A stretch of DNA of 39,083 bases, taken from the NCBI GenBank assembly GCA_963169195.1, contig CAUJDN010000125.1, positions 1 through 39,083 of the forward strand, read 5' to 3'. The notes under the pieces are model-generated. The model had not been told where the DNA came from, did not search any database, and saw only the letters and a program-made list of their open reading frames with translations. Position 1 is the first letter of the stretch; the number at the start of each line of letters is the position of its first letter. The position numbers and the translations under genes are program-made. Shown one piece after another: positions 27,205 to 36,489 of the stretch. Source of the DNA: Acidobacteriota bacterium (GTDB taxonomy: Bacteria; Acidobacteriota; Vicinamibacteria; Vicinamibacterales; UBA2999).

Positions 27205-29379
27205 TCAGCTCCGGTCGCCCGTCGTGTAGTGCCCGAGCAGCAGCTTCTGCGAGTCCACGGGGGGCGCACCGGGCACGGGCGGAATCCGCACGTAGGTGCC
27301 GTCGGTCTGCAGTGTCCAGGCGCGGTCGGTGTCGGCGATCACGGCCGCCAGCACGACGTCGCGCAGGTGCTGGCGCAGGTCGGGGTCGGCGATCGGGCAG
27401 AGCACCTCGACGCGACGGTCGAGGTTCCGCTCCATCAGATCGGCGCTGCCGATGTGGATCTCGGGTTCGCCGCCGTTCTCGAAGTAGTAGATGCGCGAGT
27501 GCTCGAGGAAGCGTCCCACGATGGAGCGGACGCGGATGCGGTCGCTGATGCCGGGAATGCCGGGCCGGAGACAGCAGACGCCGCGCACGATCATGTCGAT
27601 GGACACGCCCGCCTGCGAGGCCTTGTAGAGCGTGCGGATCATGGCCGGGTCGGCCACCGCGTTGTTCTTGATGATGATGCCGGCCGGTCGTCCCGCCACC
27701 GCGTGGGCCATCTCGCGTTCGACCAGCGCCCGGAAGCCCTGCCGCAGCCCGCCCGGTGCCACGAGGAGCCGCTGGTACGAGCGGCGGCTCGAGTAGCCCG
27801 TGAGCGAGTTGAACACCTCGGTCACGTCGTCGAGGACCTGCTCGTCGGCGGTGAAGACGCCGAGGTCCGTGTAGATCTGCGAGGTGACCCGGTTGTAGTT
27901 GCCGGTAGCGATGTGCGCGTAACGGTGGATGCCGTCGGTCTCCTGGCGGACCACCAGGCACAGCTTGCAGTGCACCTTCAGGTTCACCAGGCCGTACACG
28001 ACGTGGATGCCCGCGTCCTCCAGGCGGTTCGCCCACGCGATGTTGTTGCGCTCGTCGAAGCGCGCCTTCAGCTCCACGAGCACCGCCACCTGCTTGCCCT
28101 GCTCGGCCGCCTGGATGAGCATGTCCACCAGCGGCGAGTTCGGGCCGATCCGGTAGAGCGTCATCTTGATCGCGACCACGTTGGGATCGGCGACGGCCGC
28201 GCGCAAAAACGTCTCCACCGACGTGAACGACTCGAAGGGGTGGTGCACCAGGAAATCCTGGTCCGCGATCTGCTCGAACACCGTGTCGGCATCGTCGGGG
28301 CCCCAGAGCGTGTGCGGCGTGAACACCGGGTCCTTGAGCGCCGGCCGGTGCAGCTTCGTGAGCGCGTGCCAGTCGCCGAAGCCCACCCGCTCGGAGGTGC
28401 GGGTGACGATGTCCTCGTCGATCTCGAAGTTCTCGACGAGGATGTTCAGCACGCGGCGCGGCATGTCCGACTCGACCTGCAGCAGCGACAGGGCGCCGTA
28501 GCGCAGCTGCTTCAGCCCGCGGTCCACGGTCTCGAGCAGGTCGTCGGCCTCGTCTTCCTGGATCACCATGTCGGTGTCGCGAATCACGCGGAAGATGTGC
28601 GCCCCCTCGACGAGCGTTCCGGGAAAGAGTTCCTGGACGTTGCGCCGGATGACGTCCTCGAGGAACACGTACGCCACGCCGCCCTGCGGGGCGAGGGCCT
28701 CGGGCAGGGCCACGAAGCGCGGCAGCATGCCCGGGACCTTCACGCGGGCGAACTTCGTGCGGCCCCCGTGCCGGACGCGAACCGCGAGGTTCATGCTGAG
28801 GTTCGAGATGTAGGGGAACGGGTGCCCCGGATCGAAGGCCAGCGGTGTCAGGACGGGGAAGATGTGCGCCTTGAAATACTGCGCGAGCCACGCATCGATG
28901 GCGGGCGTGTAGTCGGACGGTTCCAGGAAGTGAATGCCCTCCGCGGCCAGCTGCGGGCGCAGGTCCCGCGTCCAGCAGGCCGTCTGCTCGTCGATCTGCG
29001 CGAGGGCCCGGCTGCGGATGAGGGCCAGTTCCTCGGCGGTGCTGAGCCCGTCGAACGACGTCTCCTCGATGCCGGCGCGGAACTTCTTCAGGATGGTGGC
29101 CACCCGCACCATGAAGAACTCGTCGAGATTGGTGCCGGCAATCGCGAGGAACTTCACCCGCTCGAGCAGGGGGTGCGACGGGTCCAGGGCCTGCGAGAGG
29201 ACGCGGCGGTTGAACTCCAGCCAGCTCAGTTCCCGGTTGATGTACAGGGCCGGCGCCGACAGGTCGGCGGGATCCAGGCGGGACCAGTCGATGGGCGCCG
29301 CACCGCGAAGCTGGTCGACGGCCTCGGAGCCGCGGCGGCGCCTCGCCCGCCGGCCCGTCAGCGCTTGGGGAGTCGACAC
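27205..29379 (-). CDS. ppk1: polyphosphate kinase 1
   Basis: PPK1 makes long-chain polyphosphate from ATP, a stress and phosphate reserve. The 724-residue length is normal. Domains are visible in order: the N-terminal ELSWLEFNRRVL, the head domain with LTPLAFDPGHPFPYISNLSMNLA, the catalytic histidine segment YAHIATGNYN, and the C-terminal phospholipase-D-like region with IHIGSADLMERNLDRRVE. The GTG at 29379 lacks a ribosome site but follows TAAGCT (29386-29391) by 6 nt. It is divergent from the antiporter gene (41 bp between starts) and convergent with the ABC exporter. Confidence 0.95.
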   Translation of the reverse strand: MSTPQALTGRRARRRRGSEAVDQLRGAAPIDWSRLDPADLSAPALYINRELSWLEFNRRVLSQALDPSHPLLERVKFLAIAGTNLDEFFMVRVATILKKFRAGIEETSFDGLSTAEELALIRSRALAQIDEQTACWTRDLRPQLAAEGIHFLEPSDYTPAIDAWLAQYFKAHIFPVLTPLAFDPGHPFPYISNLSMNLAVRVRHGGRTKFARVKVPGMLPRFVALPEALAPQGGVAYVFLEDVIRRNVQELFPGTLVEGAHIFRVIRDTDMVIQEDEADDLLETVDRGLKQLRYGALSLLQVESDMPRRVLNILVENFEIDEDIVTRTSERVGFGDWHALTKLHRPALKDPVFTPHTLWGPDDADTVFEQIADQDFLVHHPFESFTSVETFLRAAVADPNVVAIKMTLYRIGPNSPLVDMLIQAAEQGKQVAVLVELKARFDERNNIAWANRLEDAGIHVVYGLVNLKVHCKLCLVVRQETDGIHRYAHIATGNYNRVTSQIYTDLGVFTADEQVLDDVTEVFNSLTGYSSRRSYQRLLVAPGGLRQGFRALVEREMAHAVAGRPAGIIIKNNAVADPAMIRTLYKASQAGVSIDMIVRGVCCLRPGIPGISDRIRVRSIVGRFLEHSRIYYFENGGEPEIHIGSADLMERNLDRRVEVLCPIADPDLRQHLRDVVLAAVIADTDRAWTLQTDGTYVRIPPVPGAPPVDSQKLLLGHYTTGDRS

Positions 29380-29420
29380 CCCGCTAGCTTATCAAAGGGT
29401 CGCGCTACAGTAGATCCCGC

Positions 29421-31454
29421 GTGCACGGCGGCTCCATTGTCCAGGACCTCGTTCTGCTGTACGCGCTGGCGCTCGTCCTGCTGATCATCGGCGGCCGCCT
29501 GCGCGCTCCGGCCATCGTCAGCCTCATCGCGACCGGGGTCATCGCCGGGCCGGGCGGGCTCGGGCTGGTCGGCGCGGAAGAGACCGTCACGACCCTGTCC
29601 GAGATCGGCATCGCGCTGCTGCTCTTCATGGTCGGCCTCGACCTCTCGTTCGGCGAGGTGCGCCGGCTGTGGCGCAGGGTCATCGTCGGGGGGAGCGCGC
29701 AGATGCTGGGCACCATGGCGGTGACGGCGCCCATCGCCTGGTGGCTGCTCGGCGGCCGTGTCGAAACCGCCGTGTTCGTCGGGTTCTTCGTCGCCATCTC
29801 GAGCACGTCCATCATCATCCGCGAGCTCTCACGGCGGAACGAGCTGCACGCGCCCCACGGGAGCCTGGCCGTCGGGATCCTGCTCCTCCAGGACCTGGCG
29901 GCGCTGGTCGCGCTGGTCCTGGCCCCCGTGCTGTTCGGCGTGACCGACGCGCCGGGGCTGGGGCGCTCGCTCCTGCAACTGGCCGTCGTCGCCGTGGCCC
30001 TCACCGCCGCCACGCGGTTCCTCCTGCCCGTGCTCTTCCGGCTGGCCACGCTCTCGGGCCGCGAGGCCTTCGGGCTCATGGTGCTCGTGGCGAGTCTTGG
30101 GACGGCCTGGCTGGCGTCGGTCCTGGGCCTGTCGATGACGGTCGGGGCGTTCCTGGCGGGGCTGGTGATCGACGAGAGCGAGTTCAGCCACCAGATTCAC
30201 GCGGAGATTCGCCCGCTGCGCGACCTGCTGACCAGCCTGTTCTTCATCTCGGTCGGGTTGCTCGTCCAGCCCGCTGCCCTGGCCCCGGTGTTCCCCTGGG
30301 TCGTGGGGGCGGCGTTGGGCATCATCGGCTTGAAGACCCTTGGCGCGACCGCCGCGCTGCTGCTGGCGCGAGTGCCGCTCCGCATCGCGGCCACGACCGC
30401 CCTCGGGCTCGCCCAGATCGGTGAGTTCTCGTTCGTGCTCGGCACGAGCGCGGTGGCCAACGGCGCCATCGGGCCGGAGGCCTGGCAGGTGCTGTTGGCG
30501 GCCAGCGTGCTGACCATGATGGCCACGCCGTGGCTCGTGGGCGTGGCCCCGGCTCTCGGCGAGTGGGTCAGTGGGAGGCGGCAGCAGCCGGCCGAGCCCG
30601 ATGCCGGGCCCCAACCCGAGTTCACCGGCCACGTGCTGATCCTCGGGTTCGGCGTCGGAGGCCGGCTCATCGCCTGGGCGCTGCGCGGCGTCCAGACGCC
30701 CCACGTCGTGCTCGAGCTGGATGGGACGACGGTCCGCGACGGCGCGGCCGAGGGGCACCACATTCTGTACGGCGACGCCACCGCGCCCGAGCCGTTGAAG
30801 GCCGCGGGGGTGACGCGGGCTGCGGCCGTGGTTGGGGTGCTGAGCGACCCGGGTGCCTCGGAGCGGGCGGTCCGGGCCGTCCGGGCCCTGAACCGCGCGG
30901 TCCCCATCATCGTCCGGACCCGCTACCGCGCCGAGGCCGAGCGGATGATTCGGGCCGGCGCGACGCGGGCCGTGGCGGAGGAGCTCGAGGCCTCGCTGGA
31001 GGTCATGGCCCAGTTGCTCGTGCGCCTGGATGTGCCCGGCAACGTGGCCGAAGAGCTGGTTGGGGATGCCCGGCGGCTGATGGCCACCTCCAGCGCCCGG
31101 AGCGTGTCGGCCCCGGCCGCCCCTCCTGACCAGGTCGTCGGCCTGCTCAAGGCGACGCCGGTGACGAGCTACCAGCTGACGGCCGTGGACTGGGCGGTGG
31201 GGCAGAGCCTGGCAGCGGTCAACCTCCGGGCGGCGACCGGCGCCACGATTCTCGCCCTGAAACGCGGGGCGACGACCCTCACTCCTCCCGCCGTGGACTG
31301 GGTCTTCGAAGCCGGGGATGTCCTGTACGTGATGGGCGACGAGGCCAGTGTCCGCCTGGCCCGTGCCCGGCTGGGCGCCGGCGGCGGGCGCGGGGATGAG
31401 CACGGAGACGAGCAGAGACACGATCAATCCCCGCAACGCGTGGAAAGCGTGTAA
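29421..31454 (+). CDS. KefB-like monovalent cation:proton antiporter with TrkA-N and TrkA-C domains
   Basis: The 677-residue protein has about twelve membrane segments of the CPA2 family (about 8-385), with LLLFMVGLDLSF and the GLAQIGEFSFVLG helix. A cytoplasmic nucleotide-binding TrkA-N domain follows (about 407-525, VLILGFGVGGRLIAWAL), then a TrkA-C domain (about 570-650), and a His/Asp-rich tail. It probably exchanges K+ for H+ under nucleotide control. The start is GTG 29421; a TACAGT box lies 9 nt ahead, with no Shine-Dalgarno sequence. Confidence 0.9.
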   Translation: MHGGSIVQDLVLLYALALVLLIIGGRLRAPAIVSLIATGVIAGPGGLGLVGAEETVTTLSEIGIALLLFMVGLDLSFGEVRRLWRRVIVGGSAQMLGTMAVTAPIAWWLLGGRVETAVFVGFFVAISSTSIIIRELSRRNELHAPHGSLAVGILLLQDLAALVALVLAPVLFGVTDAPGLGRSLLQLAVVAVALTAATRFLLPVLFRLATLSGREAFGLMVLVASLGTAWLASVLGLSMTVGAFLAGLVIDESEFSHQIHAEIRPLRDLLTSLFFISVGLLVQPAALAPVFPWVVGAALGIIGLKTLGATAALLLARVPLRIAATTALGLAQIGEFSFVLGTSAVANGAIGPEAWQVLLAASVLTMMATPWLVGVAPALGEWVSGRRQQPAEPDAGPQPEFTGHVLILGFGVGGRLIAWALRGVQTPHVVLELDGTTVRDGAAEGHHILYGDATAPEPLKAAGVTRAAAVVGVLSDPGASERAVRAVRALNRAVPIIVRTRYRAEAERMIRAGATRAVAEELEASLEVMAQLLVRLDVPGNVAEELVGDARRLMATSSARSVSAPAAPPDQVVGLLKATPVTSYQLTAVDWAVGQSLAAVNLRAATGATILALKRGATTLTPPAVDWVFEAGDVLYVMGDEASVRLARARLGAGGGRGDEHGDEQRHDQSPQRVESV

Positions 31455-31516
31455 AATCTTCGGCGAGGCACAACCCAGGTGGCGTCCATCGCCGCAGTGA
31501 ACCAAGGAGGCAACGT

Positions 31517-32695
31517 ATGTCGCTGACCCGTCGGCGACTCTTTCAGCGTCTTGCGACCCCGGACTACTCCGCTCAGGCCGAGTGGATTTCCGCGCGGGGC
31601 CGCGAAGCCGGCATGATGGAGTACGGCGAGCAGGGCATGGCTGGAGCCAGGCCCATCCGCATCGCCAGCAATGAAAATCCCCTCGGGCCCGGACAGCACG
31701 TGCTCGACGCTATCGTCGGGAAGTTCCCCGAAGCCCATCGCTATCCGTTCAACGCACGGCAGACCGAAGGCGCGCTCATCGGGGCGATTGCCCAGAAGTT
31801 CCAGGCCAAGAACGAGAACGTGCTCCTCGGCCCCGGGTCGGGGGAGATCCTGACGCACGCGGTACGCGCGTTCACCTCGGCGTCCAAGCCGCTGGTGACG
31901 GCGTGGCCGTCGTTCGAGAACCCCCGCGACACGGCGAAGAAGATCGGCACGCCCGTGCGCGAGGTCCAGCTCGACGGGAAGCTGCGCATCGACATCGCGA
32001 AGATGATCGAGGCGTCGAAGGGCGCCGGCCTGGTGTTCTTCTGCAACCCGAACAACCCGACCGCGACGGTGCACGGCCGGACGGCGGTGGCCGACATGGT
32101 CAAGGCCATCCGCGCGGCGTCGCCCGACACGATGATCCTCATCGACGAGGCGTACCACGACTACGTCACGGATCCGTCGTACCAGTCCGTCGTGGACATC
32201 GCGCTCTCGACGCCCAACGTGTTCGTGACGCGCACCTTCTCGAAGGCGTATGGCATGGCGGGCCTGCGCGCGGGATTTGCGATCGGACACGCGCCGACGG
32301 TCAAGGCCATCCAGGCGTTCAAGATGCCGTACGGCCTCGGCACCCTCACGCTGGGCGGCGCCATTGCCGGCTGGGCGAACCAGGCGCACGTCGACAACGA
32401 GCGGAAGCGCAACACCGAGGTGAAGGCCTTCACGGTGAAGGCGTTCGCCGACATGGGCATTTCCGGCACCGATTCGCAGACCAACTTCCTGTTCATGGAC
32501 ATCAAGCGGCCGGCCGCCGGGTTCCGCGACGCCTGCCGTGCGCAGGGGGTGCTGGTGGGACGGGATTTCCCGCCCTACGAGAAGACACACTGCCGCATCT
32601 CCATCGGCACGATGGCCGAGATGCAGAAGGCGGTCGAGGTGTTCAAGAAGGTGCTCGGCGCCACCACGACCACGTCCAGCAGGGACGGGCAGTAA
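31517..32695 (+). CDS. HisC-like class I/II aminotransferase (degenerate Tat leader)
   Basis: The 392-residue protein is a fold-type I PLP aminotransferase of the histidinol-phosphate type: SNENPLG, FFCNPNNPTAT, LIDEAYHDY (PLP Asp210, Tyr213), TFSKAYGMAGLR with the Schiff-base K243, and the substrate Arg in RISIGTM. It begins SLTRRRLFQ, like a twin-arginine signal, but the next residues (ATPDYSAQAEW) are polar, so export is doubtful. AAGGAGG lies just ahead of the ATG. It is paralogous to the next gene, 31 bp downstream, and no other his genes are near, so a role outside histidine synthesis is possible. Confidence 0.88.
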   Translation: MSLTRRRLFQRLATPDYSAQAEWISARGREAGMMEYGEQGMAGARPIRIASNENPLGPGQHVLDAIVGKFPEAHRYPFNARQTEGALIGAIAQKFQAKNENVLLGPGSGEILTHAVRAFTSASKPLVTAWPSFENPRDTAKKIGTPVREVQLDGKLRIDIAKMIEASKGAGLVFFCNPNNPTATVHGRTAVADMVKAIRAASPDTMILIDEAYHDYVTDPSYQSVVDIALSTPNVFVTRTFSKAYGMAGLRAGFAIGHAPTVKAIQAFKMPYGLGTLTLGGAIAGWANQAHVDNERKRNTEVKAFTVKAFADMGISGTDSQTNFLFMDIKRPAAGFRDACRAQGVLVGRDFPPYEKTHCRISIGTMAEMQKAVEVFKKVLGATTTTSSRDGQ

Positions 32696-32726
32696 TCCGA
32701 TGTCCAGAGTGAAGGAGGTTTCAGCC

Positions 32727-33884
32727 ATGTCGCTCTCGCGACGTTCGTTCGTTCAGACGCTGGGCGTCGGCGGCGCCGGGTTGTGGATCACGGCGCGAGG
32801 CCGCGAGGCCTCGCTCTTCGCGCAGGGCATCCAGCCCCTCGCCGGTCCCCCGCCGTCGGTCATCCTGTCCAGCAACGAGAACCCGCTCGGCTGCCACAAG
32901 GACGTGCTCGCCGCCATCAAGGGCGCCGCGTTCCCGGAGGCCGGCCGCTACCCATTCGCCACGGCGGCGGAGGTGACCGAGCTCCTCGCGAAGAAGCACG
33001 GGGTCAAGCCGGAGAACGTGCTGCTCGGGTCAGGGTCCACGCAGATCCTGCGCACGTGCACGCACGTCTTCACGTCGAAGACGGCCGGCCTGACGGCCAC
33101 GATCCCCGCGTACGAGGAGTGTGCCGACTACGCGCGCCTGATGGGGCACCCCATCACGGGCGTGAAGCTCGACGCCAACCTGAAGATGGACCTCGACGCC
33201 ATGCAGCAGGGCTCGAAGGGCGCCGGGCTCGTCTTCTTCTGCAACCCGAACAACCCGGTGGCCACGGCGGTCTCGGGCTCGGACACCCGCACCTACCTCG
33301 ACACGCTCATGAAGGCCTCGCCCACCACGACGGTGCTCGTGGACGAGGCCTACTTCGAGTACGGCACGATGCCGGGCTACGAGACGATGATCCCGCTGGC
33401 GGTGACGAACCCCCGCGTGGTCGTGGCCCGCACCTTCTCGAAGTGCTTCGGCATGGCCGGCCTCCGCATGGGCTACGCCGTCGCCCACCGGGACACCATC
33501 AAGAAGATGGCCGACTGGGACAGCGTGGGCAACATCAGCGTGATGGCGCTCCAGGGCGCCAAGGCCGCGCTGGCCGTGCCCGACAGCTGGGTGAAGGACG
33601 AGCAGAAGCGCAACGAGGCCGCTCGCAACTTCACGCAGAAGTGGTTCGCGGACCGGGGCTACACGCCCACCGATTCGCAGACCAACTTCATGTTCATCAA
33701 CGTCAAGCGGCCGGCCCGCGAGTTCCGTGAGGCCTGCCTGAAGGAAGGCGTGCTCATCGGGCGCGACTTCCCGCCCTACGAGAAGACCCACGTCCGCATC
33801 TCCATCGGCACGATGGAGGAGATGCAGAAGTCCGTGCAGGTCTTCGAGCACGCCCTCGCGCAGCCATCGAAGGCGGCCGCATAG
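32727..33884 (+). CDS. HisC-like aminotransferase with Tat signal
   Basis: The 385-residue paralogue of the previous gene starts SLSRRSFVQTLGVGGAGLW, a clear twin-arginine signal with hydrophobic core; cleavage would fall before about residue 35. The enzyme part is complete: SNENPLG, FFCNPNNPVAT, LVDEAYFEY (Asp206), TFSKCFGMAGLR with K239, and HVRISIGTM. Tat export fits a protein that must fold around its cofactor before crossing. GAAGGAGG precedes the ATG at 32727. A PLP aminotransferase in the periplasm is unusual; it could act on peptidoglycan-derived or exogenous amino acids. A strong terminator follows. Confidence 0.87.
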   Translation: MSLSRRSFVQTLGVGGAGLWITARGREASLFAQGIQPLAGPPPSVILSSNENPLGCHKDVLAAIKGAAFPEAGRYPFATAAEVTELLAKKHGVKPENVLLGSGSTQILRTCTHVFTSKTAGLTATIPAYEECADYARLMGHPITGVKLDANLKMDLDAMQQGSKGAGLVFFCNPNNPVATAVSGSDTRTYLDTLMKASPTTTVLVDEAYFEYGTMPGYETMIPLAVTNPRVVVARTFSKCFGMAGLRMGYAVAHRDTIKKMADWDSVGNISVMALQGAKAALAVPDSWVKDEQKRNEAARNFTQKWFADRGYTPTDSQTNFMFINVKRPAREFREACLKEGVLIGRDFPPYEKTHVRISIGTMEEMQKSVQVFEHALAQPSKAAA

Positions 33885-33964
33885 CCGACGAGCGCAGGGA
33901 CGGGACCAGACGGCAGACGGCCACCCCAACCGGGAGCTGACAGGCCACCGGGTCCACCACCACC

Positions 33965-34017
33965 AACCGGGTTTCTCGCTCCGCCTTCGGCGGGCGCGGA
34001 ACCCGGTTTCTTTTTTT
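33965..34017 (+). terminator. intrinsic terminator after the aminotransferase pair
   Basis: AACCGGGTT (33965-33973) and AACCCGGTT (34000-34008) form the outer stem, CCGCC/GGCGG an inner stem around TTC, and TCTTTTTTT follows. It closes the aminotransferase operon 80 bp after its last stop. Confidence 0.85.
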
Positions 34018-34127
34018 CCCACGTTTCTGCGGTTGCACGGGAGATCGCCGATGGACGTCGAGCCCACGAGCACGTCTCGCGAGCGGGAATGGTGCGACCG
34101 GACCATCATGTTCCCGGGTGACCCGCT

Positions 34128-35444
34128 CTGAACCGTCTCGCACGCGTCATCGGGCTGTCGCACGCGACGGCGCTCGTCGTCGGCACCATCATCGGCGCCT
34201 CGGTCTTCGTCCAGGCTTCGGAGATCACGGCCCGTGTGCCATCGACCGCCGGCGTCGTGCTGGCCTGGCTGCTGGCCGGCGGCCTCACGCTGCTCGGCGC
34301 ACAGGTATGCGCCGAGCTGGCCTCCGCCTGGCCCCGCACGGGCGGCGTGTATGTCTTCCTCCGCGAGGTGTACACGCCCGCGCTCGGCTTCCTGTGGGGC
34401 TGGGCGATGTTCTGGAGCATGCACAGCGGCATCGCCGCGGCGGTGGCCACCGTGTTCGCGCGCTACGCGGGCACGTTCCTCAGCCTCGGCGACACGGGCA
34501 CGCGCCTGCTGGCGGTGGGCGCCATCCTGTTGCTGTCCGCGATCAACTATGTCGGCACGCGCGCGGGCAGCCGGTTCCAGGCCGCCATCACCGGCGTGAA
34601 GCTGGCGGCCGTGGTGGCCATTGTCGCCGCCGGCTGGTGGCTGGCGCCGGCGGCGCCTCCTCCCGTGGCGGCGGGCGAGGCGGGGGAGTGGGGCCTCACC
34701 GGACTCATGCTCGCCGTGTCCGCGGGCCTCTTCGCCTTCGGCGGGTGGCACATGGTGACTTACACCGCCGAGGAGACGGTGAACGCCTCGCGCACCATCC
34801 CCCGGGCGCTGATGCTCGGGATCGCCATCGTCACGGTCTGCTACGTGGGGCTGAACGCGGTCTACCTGAGCGTGCTGTCCGTGCCCGAAGTGGTGGCCTC
34901 GACCCGCGTCGCGGCCGACACGTTCGATCGGCTGGTCGGGCCGTCGGGCGCCGTGGCCATCTCGGCACTGGTCATGATCAGCGCCTTCGGGGCCCTCAAC
35001 GGCATCATCCTCGCGGGGCCGCGCGTGTACTACCAGATGGCGCAGGACGGCCTGCTCTTCCGCTGGGCCGGCGCCGTGCACCCCCGCTTCCAGACGCCCG
35101 CGCGCGCCATCGTGCTGCAGGCCGTGTGGGCGAGCGTCCTGGTGTGGACGGGCACCTACCGGGCGCTCTTCACACGCGTCGTCTACACCGAGTGGGTCTT
35201 CTTCGCCCTGCTGGGCATGGCGATCTTGCTGCTCCGGCGCCGCCCCGGCTACGATCCCCCCTGGCCGATGCCGCTCGTTCCCGTTGCCCCGCTCCTCTTC
35301 GTCGGCGCCTCGGCGGCGATCGTGGTCAACCAGCTGGCCGCGGATCCGATCGAGAGCGCGATCGGCCTGGGCCTCGTGCTCTCAGGCCTGCCCGTCTACT
35401 GGCTCTGGTCCCGCCTTCGCCACGGCTCCGGCGGGCCATCCTGA
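34128..35444 (+). CDS. APC-family amino acid permease, apparent CTG start
   Basis: The protein is a member of the amino acid-polyamine-organocation superfamily with about twelve membrane helices. The first helix (HATALVVGTIIGASVFV) carries the conserved Gly-rich bend and lies upstream of the first ordinary start codon in frame (GTG 34236). An in-frame TGA stands just before it (34119-34121), and between them only CTG 34128 can start, behind GGGTGA. So either the gene uses CTG (438 residues) or the first helix is lost or restored by a frameshift. It is followed after 33 bp by an amidohydrolase, which suggests uptake of an amino acid or derivative for that pathway. Confidence 0.8.
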   Translation: MNRLARVIGLSHATALVVGTIIGASVFVQASEITARVPSTAGVVLAWLLAGGLTLLGAQVCAELASAWPRTGGVYVFLREVYTPALGFLWGWAMFWSMHSGIAAAVATVFARYAGTFLSLGDTGTRLLAVGAILLLSAINYVGTRAGSRFQAAITGVKLAAVVAIVAAGWWLAPAAPPPVAAGEAGEWGLTGLMLAVSAGLFAFGGWHMVTYTAEETVNASRTIPRALMLGIAIVTVCYVGLNAVYLSVLSVPEVVASTRVAADTFDRLVGPSGAVAISALVMISAFGALNGIILAGPRVYYQMAQDGLLFRWAGAVHPRFQTPARAIVLQAVWASVLVWTGTYRALFTRVVYTEWVFFALLGMAILLLRRRPGYDPPWPMPLVPVAPLLFVGASAAIVVNQLAADPIESAIGLGLVLSGLPVYWLWSRLRHGSGGPS

Positions 35445-35477
35445 TCCCTGATCCCTAACCCCGACCCCTGGCCCGAC

Positions 35478-36449
35478 ATGATCATCGACTTCCACAACCA
35501 CTACTATCCGCCCGAATATCTGGACGCCGTGAAGGCAGGTCGCTCGTCCATCAAGCTGGACTACGACGCCGAAGGCAACCCGCGCCTGCACTACCCGGGC
35601 GACTACAACATCCTCGTCCCGGGCCATCGCGATCTCGACTATCGCGAAGAAGTCCTGGCCGAGCACGGCGTGGACATGCAGGTGGCCACCTTCACGACAC
35701 CGGGCGTGCACATGGAGGAGCCGGCGCTGGCGGTGGAGCTCGCACGCGCCGTCAATGACGCGTACGCGGCCGAGCGGCGGCGCCGGAAGGCCTTCACGTT
35801 CCTCGCCACGCTGCCGCTGAACGATCCGTCGGCCTCGGTGACCGAGCTCGAACGAGCGATGGCGGCGGGCCTCCCCGGCGCGATGGTCTTCAGCAACGTG
35901 AACGGCGTGGCGCTGGCCGACGCGCGCTACGAGCCTCTCTGGCGGAAAGCGGACGAGCTGAAGGCGGTCATCTACATCCACCCCGCGCACCCGCTTGGCG
36001 TCGAGGCGATGGAGCAGTACTGGCTGATGCCCCTGGTCGGGTTCCTGATGGACACGACGCTGGCCGCGGCGCACCTGGTGTTCGCCGGCGTGCCGCGGCG
36101 CTACCCGAACATCACCTGGGTGCTGTGCCACATGGGCGGCGCCATCCCGTACCTGGCCGAGCGGCTGGACCGCGGTTACGAGGCGTTCTCGGAGTGCCGG
36201 CGGAACATCGACCAGCCGCCCAGCGCGTACCTGAAGCAGTTCTACTACGACACGGTGAACTTCGACCCGAACTGCATCGAGCTGGCGATGGCCTTCGCGG
36301 GTGCGGATCACATCATGGCCGGCAGCGACTACCCCCACCAGATTGGCAGCATTCCGAAGATGCTGCACGCGCTCCGCGGGCTGGACGTCACCGAGGACGA
36401 GCGACGGAAGATGATGGGGGAAAACGCTGCGCGGATACTCGGGCTCTAG
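35478..36449 (+). CDS. amidohydrolase of the ACMSD-like family
   Basis: The 323-residue TIM-barrel metalloenzyme has the metal ligands in order: DFHNHYYP (H6, H8), YIHPAHP (H168), CHMGG (H218) and MAGSDYPHQ (D284). This is the Amidohydro_2 layout of aminocarboxymuconate-semialdehyde decarboxylase and related decarboxylases and hydrolases; the substrate cannot be fixed. It lies between an amino-acid permease and a secreted cupin on the same strand with short gaps, so the three probably act in one catabolic route. Confidence 0.88.
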   Translation: MIIDFHNHYYPPEYLDAVKAGRSSIKLDYDAEGNPRLHYPGDYNILVPGHRDLDYREEVLAEHGVDMQVATFTTPGVHMEEPALAVELARAVNDAYAAERRRRKAFTFLATLPLNDPSASVTELERAMAAGLPGAMVFSNVNGVALADARYEPLWRKADELKAVIYIHPAHPLGVEAMEQYWLMPLVGFLMDTTLAAAHLVFAGVPRRYPNITWVLCHMGGAIPYLAERLDRGYEAFSECRRNIDQPPSAYLKQFYYDTVNFDPNCIELAMAFAGADHIMAGSDYPHQIGSIPKMLHALRGLDVTEDERRKMMGENAARILGL

Positions 36450-36478
36450 GTGCAGGGGTGCAGGGGTGCAGGGTGCAT
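36449..36478. repeat. tandem 8-bp repeat between amidohydrolase and cupin genes
   Basis: Three exact copies of GGTGCAGG run directly from the amidohydrolase stop, followed by a variant GTGCATGG. The last variant also creates an ATG (36478) that is not thought to be a start. Confidence 0.6.
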
Positions 36479-36489
36479 GGAGTGAGGCG

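Noticed and set aside
26006..28891. 961-codon minus-strand frame
   Set aside because: It is antisense to the ABC permease and out of frame with ppk1 on the same strand. GC-rich codons keep stops rare; no motifs were seen.
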